From contig MFCJ01000127.1 of the NCBI GenBank assembly GCA_001775255.1, positions 1 through 16,366 of the forward strand: DNA of 16,366 nucleotides. The letters are read 5' to 3'. The DNA comes from Candidatus Dadabacteria bacterium RIFCSPHIGHO2_12_FULL_53_21. GTDB lineage: Bacteria; Desulfobacterota_D; UBA1144; Nemesobacterales; UBA2774. The notes beneath the pieces were generated by a model. That model ran no database searches. It saw nothing but the letters and a program-made list of their open reading frames with translations, and was not told where the DNA came from. The position numbers and the translations under genes are program-made. Shown here one piece after another: positions 6,889-13,606 of this stretch. How positions within the stretch are numbered: the stretch's first letter is position 1; every line of letters starts with the position of its first letter.

Positions 6889-8427
6889 TTATTTAAGCTC
6901 ATAAAAGTCCCCGTCCGTCGTCAGATGATCGCTCGGATACCTCCAGTCCTCCTCAGGGGAATCGAAGATGTGCCTCGCTTCGGGGGGTCCCCATGTGCCT
7001 GCGGGATAACCGTAGAGCTTGATCTCGGGGTCGTCCTCCCACGCCTTGAGTATCGGGTCGACGAACTTCCAGCAGGCCTCCACGGCGTCGGCGCGGGCGT
7101 AGTGAGTGGCGTCGCCCATGATGCAGTCGAGTATGAGGCGCTCGTACGCTTCCGGGATGTATGTATCCGCGAGCTCGGAATAATGGAAGTCCATGCCGAC
7201 CTCCTCGATATCGAACCCGGCCCCCGGCTTCTTCATTCCGAACCTGAGAAGTATCCCCTCGTCGGGCTGTATGCGTATGATGAGCTGGTTAGGCTTTGCG
7301 GAGCATAATTCCTCCTGGGTGAAGAGGTGATGCGGGGTCTTCTTGAATTCGATGACGACCTCGCTCACGCGGGCCGGGAGGCATTTTCCGGTGCGGAGGT
7401 AAAAGGGCACGCCGCCCCACCTCCAATTGTCTATGTATAGCTTAAGCGCGACGAAGGTCTCGGTCATCGAATCGTGGGCGACGTCCTTCTCCTGCCTGTA
7501 TCCGAGTACCTTTTTGCCGTTTATTACGGACTCCGTGTACTGACCCCTTACGGCGTGCTTGTCCACGTCGCCGGGCTTTATGGGTCTCAGCGACTGGAAT
7601 ATTTTGATGGATTCATTGCGGACGTCCGTCGCGTCGAAGAAAGACGGAGGCTCTATGGTAACCGTGCCAAGGACTTGCAGGAGATGGTTCTGAATCATGT
7701 CCCTGAGCGCTCCGTAGTGGTCGTAATACCCGCCCCGCTCCTCGACCCCGATCGTTTCGGCGGCCGTAATCTCGACGCGGCTTACATAGTTCCTGTTCCA
7801 GAGGGGCTCGAAGATACCGTTCGAGAACCTGAGCGCGAAGATGTCCTGCACCGTCTCCTTGCCGAGATAATGGTCTATCCTGTAAATCTGGTCTTCTTTA
7901 AAAATCCTCTGGAGGTCGCGGTTTAATTCCTGAGCGGATCCGAGGTCTCTGCCGAACGGCTTCTCTATGATGATGCGCCGCCAGGAGGAATCCTTGCCCT
8001 CTTTCTGTAGCCCTTTCTTCCCGAGATTCTTTCCGATAGCGGTGTATAAGCTCGGCGAAGTGGACAGGTAGAAGATATAATTGCCGCCTGTTCTTTCCGC
8101 ACTGTCGATCTTGGAAAGTTTATCCCTCAGGTCGTCGTAGTGGCTTACGTCCGTCGCATCCATGGCGAGGTAATAAACGTGCTTCGAGAACGGCTCCAGC
8201 TGTTTCTGTTCGGATTTTTTGATACCCGCATACGTGACTACGTCTTCTATAATCTTTTTCCTGTACGCGTCGTCCGTGAACGGGGACCTGCTCGTACCCA
8301 GTATTGCGAAATTTTTGGGAAGGAGCCCCTGCCGGAATAACGCATAGAGCGCGGGCATGAGCTTCCGTTTGGTCAAATCCCCGGAGGCCCCGAAAATCGC
8401 GATTATACAACTGTTGTCCTGTGCCAT
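6889..8427 (-). CDS. zwf: Glucose-6-phosphate 1-dehydrogenase
   Basis: A 512-residue enzyme oxidising glucose 6-phosphate to 6-phosphogluconolactone with NADP or NAD. The coenzyme loop is FGASGDLTKRKLMPALY (12-28). RIIIEKPFGRDLG (151-163), RIDHYLGKETVQD (183-195, with substrate-binding H186 and K190) and YYDHYGALRDMIQNHLLQ (234-251, with H248 in the position of the catalytic His) are all intact; FYLRTGKCLP follows in the C-terminal domain. Normal length. The ATG at 8425-8427 has a GAGGGG site eight bases upstream. It follows rpe after 79 bp, a gap without a visible terminator and with only a weak TATAAC -10-like sequence, so it is probably in the same transcript. No OpcA-type partner is seen. 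Confidence 0.97.
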   Translation of the reverse strand: MAQDNSCIIAIFGASGDLTKRKLMPALYALFRQGLLPKNFAILGTSRSPFTDDAYRKKIIEDVVTYAGIKKSEQKQLEPFSKHVYYLAMDATDVSHYDDLRDKLSKIDSAERTGGNYIFYLSTSPSLYTAIGKNLGKKGLQKEGKDSSWRRIIIEKPFGRDLGSAQELNRDLQRIFKEDQIYRIDHYLGKETVQDIFALRFSNGIFEPLWNRNYVSRVEITAAETIGVEERGGYYDHYGALRDMIQNHLLQVLGTVTIEPPSFFDATDVRNESIKIFQSLRPIKPGDVDKHAVRGQYTESVINGKKVLGYRQEKDVAHDSMTETFVALKLYIDNWRWGGVPFYLRTGKCLPARVSEVVIEFKKTPHHLFTQEELCSAKPNQLIIRIQPDEGILLRFGMKKPGAGFDIEEVGMDFHYSELADTYIPEAYERLILDCIMGDATHYARADAVEACWKFVDPILKAWEDDPEIKLYGYPAGTWGPPEARHIFDSPEEDWRYPSDHLTTDGDFYELK

Positions 8428-8506
8428 CTTATTTACCCCTCGATCTTATTTGTATTTGTCGTTCGTTATATCAATTCCAACGCCCAAATCGTAACACCGG
8501 CGGGTC

Positions 8507-9163
8507 TCACTGTACACTGTCGAGAAGGGCTCTTATGTTATCCCGGACTCGGGCTCTATTGTTATAAACGCTCGAGCCGGCTACGAGCACAGTCGCCCCC
8601 GCCCGAACCACTTCCGGCGCTGTTTCGGTGTCTATACCGCCGTCGAGCCCTATCGGGACGTCGAGCCCTTTACGGTCGAGCATCTCTTTTATTGCGCGTA
8701 TCTTATCGAGCTGACTCCATATGAATTTCTGTCCCCCGAAGCCGGGATTCACGCCCATTACCTGGACGAAGTCTGCAAGCTCCAGCACCTCTCCGATCGC
8801 GGAAGGAGGGGTTCCGGGATTGAGGGTCACACCCGACTGTATGCCAAGCTCCCTGATAGATTCGAGCACGCGGTGGAGGTGGTAACAAACCTCCTGATGG
8901 ACGATGATGCGGTCAGCCCCCGATTCGGCGAATAACTTTATATATTTCTCGGGCTCGACGATCATGAGGTGGACGTCGAGCTTCAATTTCACGAGCGGCC
9001 TGATTGCCGCCACGACCCCCGGACCGAAGTTGATGTTGGGGACGAAGCGTCCGTCCATCACGTCTATCTGTATCCAGGTCACGCCCGCTCCCTCTGCCTC
9101 TCTCACGGCGTCGCCGAGTTTCGTAAAGTCGGCGGATAATATTGAAGGTTCGATTATCACCAT
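8507..9163 (-). CDS. rpe: Ribulose-phosphate 3-epimerase
   Basis: A 218-residue TIM-barrel enzyme interconverting ribulose 5-phosphate and xylulose 5-phosphate. Visible: IEPSILSADFTKLG (4-17), IQIDVMDGRFVPNINFGPG (31-49), LDVHLMIVEPEKY (62-74), VMGVNPGFGGQKF (135-147) and IGLDGGID (171-178, phosphate-binding and second catalytic Asp, D174). Three of the four usual metal ligands or acid-base residues are present (D34, H65, D174), but the residue two before D34 is Gln (Q32) where most family members have His. Start ATG 9161-9163; no strong ribosome site. It follows rpiA by 31 bp and precedes zwf. The enzyme call is firm, the metal-site change is noted as unusual. Confidence 0.95.
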   Translation of the reverse strand: MVIIEPSILSADFTKLGDAVREAEGAGVTWIQIDVMDGRFVPNINFGPGVVAAIRPLVKLKLDVHLMIVEPEKYIKLFAESGADRIIVHQEVCYHLHRVLESIRELGIQSGVTLNPGTPPSAIGEVLELADFVQVMGVNPGFGGQKFIWSQLDKIRAIKEMLDRKGLDVPIGLDGGIDTETAPEVVRAGATVLVAGSSVYNNRARVRDNIRALLDSVQ

Positions 9164-9194
9164 GATATTCGTGTATGTCGGTACCGACCGATCG

Positions 9195-9920
9195 TTATGA
9201 GTCCTTACGCTTCTGGTAGCGTATGCCGTGCGAAGTCGCGACTATAATCTCGCTTGCCGTGCCTATGAAAAGGCCGTATCCCGCTATCCCCGCCTTCTGC
9301 CCTAACTTTACAGCCAAATCCTCGAGGTCGGGGATGGGACCGAACCCGCAGTCAATTATATAGTTATTCTGGTCAGTGGCGTACGGGGCTCCGTCCTCAT
9401 TCATACGCAAAACGGGCTCGGCCCCGAGGGACCGGAGATAATTCGCAACCGGTTTCCACGCGAAAGGTATTACTTCGACCGGCACCGGGCAGTGAGTGCC
9501 GAGCATCGGCGAGAGCTTGCTTTCGTCGACGATCATGACATTCCGCCTGCTCGACTGGGCGAGGACCTTCTCTCTCAAGAGCGCTCCCCCGCCGCCCTTT
9601 ATGAGGTTGAGGGCGGGATCGACCTCGTCGGCGCCGTCTATGGTCAGGTCAATTTCCTGTTTGTCGTCGAACGTGATCACGGGTATGCCGAGCTCGCGCG
9701 CGGTTCTTTCCGTCTCGAGCGAGCTCGGTATGCCCGCGATGTCGCTGAGCCTCCCGTCCTTCAGTCTCCGGGCTATCTCTTCGAGCGCGTATTTGGCCGT
9801 GCTCCCCGTGCCGAGACCGAGCACCATCCCCGGACGCACCAGGTCGACAGCGCTTATTCCGGCTTCTTTTTTCAGCCTGTCCTGAAGCTTCTTCTGATCC
9901 GGGGACGGTGAGCCGCTCAA
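9195..9920 (-). CDS. rpiA: Ribose-5-phosphate isomerase A
   Basis: A 241-residue RpiA interconverting ribose 5-phosphate and ribulose 5-phosphate. Motifs: LGLGTGSTAKYALEEI (34-49), IDLTIDGADEVDP (90-102), LIKGGGGALLREKVLA (106-121, general base E117) and MIVDESK (129-135). All catalytic positions are intact. The start is TTG at 9918-9920: a good AAGGAG (9929-9934) lies eight bases upstream, and the next Met (residue 32) is already inside the nucleotide-like loop. The TTG overlaps the TGA of the upstream HAD gene as TTGA, so translation is probably coupled. rpe follows after 31 bp. Confidence 0.95.
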   Translation of the reverse strand: MSGSPSPDQKKLQDRLKKEAGISAVDLVRPGMVLGLGTGSTAKYALEEIARRLKDGRLSDIAGIPSSLETERTARELGIPVITFDDKQEIDLTIDGADEVDPALNLIKGGGGALLREKVLAQSSRRNVMIVDESKLSPMLGTHCPVPVEVIPFAWKPVANYLRSLGAEPVLRMNEDGAPYATDQNNYIIDCGFGPIPDLEDLAVKLGQKAGIAGYGLFIGTASEIIVATSHGIRYQKRKDS

Positions 9921-10687
9921 CCTGTTTTCTCCTTTTCGGAATTAAGCTCGTTTATAAAACCCTTCGCGGTCTCAAGAAGCGCGGGAGGGGTATCGACCAC
10001 GCGAAGGTTTCCATCGGGAGGGATTTTATGAACACCCTCCCTCGTAAAATCCGTCGTCACCGCGATACAGTTCATACTCGCGGCGAGAGCGGCCTCGACG
10101 CCCGACGCGGAATCCTCGACGACGAGGCAATCGGCTTGCGGCACCTTAAGCTCGTCCGCCAGAAGGTTATAGATCTCGGGATCGGGCTTTCCGTGCTCGA
10201 CGTCCTGAATCGTCGCTATGAAATCGAACTCGGACCTGATCCCAAGCACGTCCAGGACGCGGAACGCCTCCTTTCGGTGGGACATAGTCCCGAGACCCGT
10301 CGGATAGCCTTCACCGCGCGCCCATTTGAGGAGTCCCAGATTATACGGACACAGGTGCGACTTGAGTATTTCGGGGTCGGATATCATCTTAAAATACGTG
10401 TCGAGCCTGATATCCACATAGGCCTGCCAGGGGGTGTGAACGTGGAATTCCTTCATCCTCGCCCGTGCCGCGTTTTCGAGATTAAACCTCTTGAGCAGCC
10501 CTTCCGCGACCTCTTTACGTGACAGCCCTACATAGTCCTTGAAAGTGTCTATGACCTCGTCTTCGGTCAGCGAATTATCGAGCTCGACCGCGGCCCTGGC
10601 GTAAGACTCCGCCTTGAGTACCTCGGTCTGCACGAGTGTGCCGTCGAGATCGAATATAAGCGCTTTAATCACTTTCCCTTCCGTCAA
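9917..10687 (-). CDS. HAD-superfamily phosphatase/phosphomutase-like hydrolase, subfamily IA
   Basis: A 256-residue haloacid-dehalogenase-type protein. Motif I is IFDLDGTLV (nucleophile D13, acid/base D15), motif II TMSHRK (S136), motif III HGKPDPEIY (K167) and motif IV VVEDSASGVEAA (E191, D192). A helical cap of about 70 residues sits between motifs I and II, as in beta-phosphoglucomutase and phosphoglycolate phosphatase relatives. The substrate is not predictable; its place inside a pentose phosphate operon suggests a sugar phosphate or a damaged by-product of the pathway. Start is TTG (10685-10687), overlapping the tal-pgi TGA as TTGA; no strong ribosome site is seen and a GTG at codon 6 is an alternative. 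Its own stop overlaps the rpiA TTG in the same way. Confidence 0.85.
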   Translation of the reverse strand: MTEGKVIKALIFDLDGTLVQTEVLKAESYARAAVELDNSLTEDEVIDTFKDYVGLSRKEVAEGLLKRFNLENAARARMKEFHVHTPWQAYVDIRLDTYFKMISDPEILKSHLCPYNLGLLKWARGEGYPTGLGTMSHRKEAFRVLDVLGIRSEFDFIATIQDVEHGKPDPEIYNLLADELKVPQADCLVVEDSASGVEAALAASMNCIAVTTDFTREGVHKIPPDGNLRVVDTPPALLETAKGFINELNSEKEKTG

Positions 10688-13509
10688 AGTAGTTTCGCCA
10701 GCCTGTTAATGCCGCTTACAACGTTTTCACCGAGATGGAACGTAATGACCTTGCGCTTCCCGTCGAGAAGCGCCTGGCGGTCGCCGAGCGCCTCGGCGTT
10801 TTTAAACACGCCGAAACTTATGGACGAGGCCTTCTTGCCCGGCTCATCGGGGATCGGGATATCGACGGGCATATCGGACGTGAACTGAATGAAGAGACCG
10901 TGCCCTGCGTCTCCCTTATGGAGCTGCCCAGTTGAATGGAGGAACCTCGGCCCGAACCCTACGGTCGTGGCCAGACGGTACTGCCTCTCCACCTTGGTCC
11001 GGAGCTTCTGGAGAGCGCTGTATGTCTCGTCCGAGGGCTTGACATAGGCCTGGAACGCGACGTAGCTCCTTCCCTTCGATTCGTCCCTGCCGGGTTTGGC
11101 GAAGGAGAGGAACTTCGTAAGCGCCTGCTCGAGGGTCGAGGCTTTAAAGTCGGAATACACTGTTATTCCCGACTCATTGAGGGTCGGCTTTACGACCGGC
11201 AGCTTACCTTTTTTCTGGTATTCGGCGATCATCTTGCGCGCGAGCACCTTAGCGGCCTCCACGTTCGGCTGGTTGAAGGGATGTATACCTATGATCATAC
11301 CGGCGACGGCAATAGCCATCTCCCATCTGAAGAACTCACCCCCCAGGTCGTAGATATCCTTGAGATTGATACGCACCACCGGATAGTCCGCCTTCTCGAG
11401 GGCACCCACCTGCCTGTCGTACGTATCGTCATTCGCGAGGCGGAGGTAAACGAAGAGCCTGTCGTTCGCGTAGAATTCCGGCTGTGCCAGAGGCTCCCTG
11501 TCGACGGGGAGGATACCCTTCCCGTCCTTACCCGTGCTCTCGGCTATCAGCTGCTCGACCCAGGAGCCGAAGCCCGCTATCGGCGGGGAAGCGACGAGCG
11601 TGACTTTATCGCGCCCGGCCTTGGCAAGCTCCCCGAGTATCGCGCCCAGCCAGGCGCCCGAATTGTCCCCGTCTACCGCGCAGTTGCAGCTTTCGCAGTT
11701 GTGGAGCATCGTGACGGCGCGGGCGAGCAGCGTGTCGAGGTCCACTCCCTGGAAAGCGGCGGGGGGTACCCCGACGAACGAGAGGGCGGAGTATCGTCCG
11801 CCTATATTGGGGTCGTTTAAGAATGTCTTTCTGAATTTAAGCCCCGCTGCGATCTTCTGGAGACCGCTCCCGGGGTCCGTAATGGCTATGAAGTGCCGTC
11901 CCGCGTCCTTCTTGCCAACTTCCTTCAAAACCTCGTTGTAGAAGTATTTCATGAACGACATGGTCTCCGCCGTGCCCCCCGATTTGGTGGAGACGATAAA
12001 GAGCGTCTTCGACATATCGAGGCGGTCCCTCTGTTCGAGTACGGCCCCGGGGTCCGTGCTGTCGAGCACTGCCACGTCGAGATAGCCTTTTTTGACACCG
12101 AAGGTTTCGCGTATAACCATAGGGGCGAGACTCGAACCGCCCATTCCCATGAGAAGCACGTTCTTATAGCCGTCGGCCTTTACCTCGGCGACCACTCTTC
12201 TTATCCCCGGAAGGGCGTCCACCATGACTTCGGGTATGTGGAGCCACCCGAGACGGTTGCTTATCTCGGTCGGGTCGTCTTCCCAGACCATGTAATCGAA
12301 ATTCCAGATCTTCTGTATGATATTGTTGTCCCGCATGCTCTCAAGCGCCTTGTCGACTGCGGACTGATACTTGCCGAGAGAGGCGGAATAGGGCTTTTTC
12401 TTGGACTGTATCTGCTCCTTTTTTTGCTCTATGCTCGCCATGAGCGTCTTGAAGGAATCGGCGAACTGGTCGACACCGTCCCTGAGCAGCTTATTCGTCA
12501 CCGACTTTAAATTTATTCCGAGCTTCCCCAGCTTCTCTACGTCCTGTCTCGCCTGATTCACGCCCCTCGTGATTGTGAGAGCGACCTTCCCGTGATCCCT
12601 GAAGTTCTTGTATGTGGCCGGCGGTACCGTATTTACGGTATCCGGCCCTATGAGCTCGTCGACGTAGAGCGTATCGGAATAAGCCGGGTTTTTCGTGCTG
12701 GTGCTCGCCCAGAGGCATCTCTGCACCCTCGCCCCCGCGTCGGCGAGCTTCTTCCAGCGCTTGCCTTTGAATATCCTCCTGAATTCGTCGTACGCGAGCT
12801 TAGCATTCGCTACCGCGATCTTCCCCAGAAGCGCGCTGTTCCCGATCTTCTCAAGCTCGGGGTCGATGGCGGTATCCACCCGGCTTACGAAAAATGAGGC
12901 TACGGAGGCCACCCTGTCCACCCGGTGTCCCTTGAATACGGAGGGGCCTTCGGCCGCAAGTTTCTCGAGACCTTTTATATATGCTTCGGCGACGGCCTTA
13001 TACTGATCGAGGCTGAACATCAAGGTTACGTTAACATTGATACCGGCGCCTATGAGCTCCGTGATGGCAGGGATGCCGGCTTTGGTCGCGGGGACCTTGA
13101 TCATGACGTTCGGGCGCCCGAGCGTGACGAAATACCTCCTGGCTTCCCTGATAGTGCCATTCGTATCGTTAGCCAGCGTCGGGCTAACCTCGAGACTTAT
13201 GAACCCGTCGCCGCCGTTCGTCTTATCGTATAGCGGCCTGAACAGGTCGGCGGCAATCGCGATGTCCTTCAAGGCGAGCGCCTCGTATATCTCGTTTACG
13301 GATTTGTTCTGCTCCACCAGGGCTCTGAGCTCTCCGTCGTAATCGGAGCTTCCGGCTATGGCTTTTTCGAGTATCGAGGGGTTCGAGGTTTCGCCCCTCA
13401 GGCCTTCCTCTATCAAGGCCTTGAGCTCCCCCGAGGTCAAGAAAGATCTCCTTATATAGTCATACCATATCGACTGGCCGAGCTTGGATAAATCCATTAT
13501 TCTGGACAT
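10684..13509 (-). CDS. tal-pgi: Bifunctional transaldolase/glucose-6-phosphate isomerase
   Basis: A 941-residue fusion. Residues about 5-370 are transaldolase: TSNPSILEKAI (41-51), FISLEVSPTLANDT (103-116), VMIKVPATKAG (135-145) with Schiff-base K138, VDRVASVASFFVSRVDT (197-213) and LWASTSTKNPAYSD (266-279). After a lysine/glutamine-rich linker (about 362-375), residues about 380-941 are glucose-6-phosphate isomerase: LLMGMGGSSLAPMVIRETF (452-470), IVSTKSGGTAETM (505-517), NIGGRYSALS (568-577), GIHPFNQPNVEAAK (catalytic His region) and TGQLHKGDAGHG (K865). It moves three-carbon units between sugar phosphates and interconverts fructose and glucose 6-phosphate. Such fusions of about 950 residues are known in several bacteria. 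The ATG at 13507-13509 has GGGAGA upstream; Met5 is an alternative. It follows tkt by 94 bp. Confidence 0.96.
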   Translation of the reverse strand: MSRIMDLSKLGQSIWYDYIRRSFLTSGELKALIEEGLRGETSNPSILEKAIAGSSDYDGELRALVEQNKSVNEIYEALALKDIAIAADLFRPLYDKTNGGDGFISLEVSPTLANDTNGTIREARRYFVTLGRPNVMIKVPATKAGIPAITELIGAGINVNVTLMFSLDQYKAVAEAYIKGLEKLAAEGPSVFKGHRVDRVASVASFFVSRVDTAIDPELEKIGNSALLGKIAVANAKLAYDEFRRIFKGKRWKKLADAGARVQRCLWASTSTKNPAYSDTLYVDELIGPDTVNTVPPATYKNFRDHGKVALTITRGVNQARQDVEKLGKLGINLKSVTNKLLRDGVDQFADSFKTLMASIEQKKEQIQSKKKPYSASLGKYQSAVDKALESMRDNNIIQKIWNFDYMVWEDDPTEISNRLGWLHIPEVMVDALPGIRRVVAEVKADGYKNVLLMGMGGSSLAPMVIRETFGVKKGYLDVAVLDSTDPGAVLEQRDRLDMSKTLFIVSTKSGGTAETMSFMKYFYNEVLKEVGKKDAGRHFIAITDPGSGLQKIAAGLKFRKTFLNDPNIGGRYSALSFVGVPPAAFQGVDLDTLLARAVTMLHNCESCNCAVDGDNSGAWLGAILGELAKAGRDKVTLVASPPIAGFGSWVEQLIAESTGKDGKGILPVDREPLAQPEFYANDRLFVYLRLANDDTYDRQVGALEKADYPVVRINLKDIYDLGGEFFRWEMAIAVAGMIIGIHPFNQPNVEAAKVLARKMIAEYQKKGKLPVVKPTLNESGITVYSDFKASTLEQALTKFLSFAKPGRDESKGRSYVAFQAYVKPSDETYSALQKLRTKVERQYRLATTVGFGPRFLHSTGQLHKGDAGHGLFIQFTSDMPVDIPIPDEPGKKASSISFGVFKNAEALGDRQALLDGKRKVITFHLGENVVSGINRLAKLL

Positions 13510-13528
13510 CGTCTATCTCCCGTTCGTC

Positions 13529-13555
13529 AATTTATTTATTCCAATTATTTATTCC
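13529..13555. repeat. Imperfect 13/14-nt tandem repeat upstream of tal-pgi
   Basis: Two adjacent AT-rich copies, aatttatttattcc (13529-13542) and aattatttattcc (13543-13555), differing by one T. They lie in the 94-bp gap between tkt and tal-pgi, about 20-45 bp upstream of the tal-pgi start. Confidence 0.7.
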
Positions 13556-13584
13556 ATAAAAACGGAGCGTGACAGCGAACCTTT

Positions 13585-13606
13585 AATCTACATCAAATCT
13601 ACATCA
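13585..13606. repeat. Exact 11-nt tandem duplication covering the tkt stop codon
   Basis: The unit aatctacatca occurs at 13585-13595 and again at 13596-13606. On the coding (minus) strand the unit reads TGATGTAGATT and its first three bases in the first copy are the tkt stop codon TGA. The second copy places another TGA 11 bases on, in a different frame. Confidence 0.85.

Noticed and set aside
8428..8506. A separate promoter for zwf in the 79-bp gap after rpe
   Set aside because: A TATAAC sequence is present but the best -35 partner (TTACGA) matches poorly; read-through from rpe is the simpler reading.
10936..11820. Plus-strand open frame of 294 codons opposite tal-pgi
   Set aside because: It lies wholly inside the well-supported isomerase domain and shows no recognisable motif or ribosome site.
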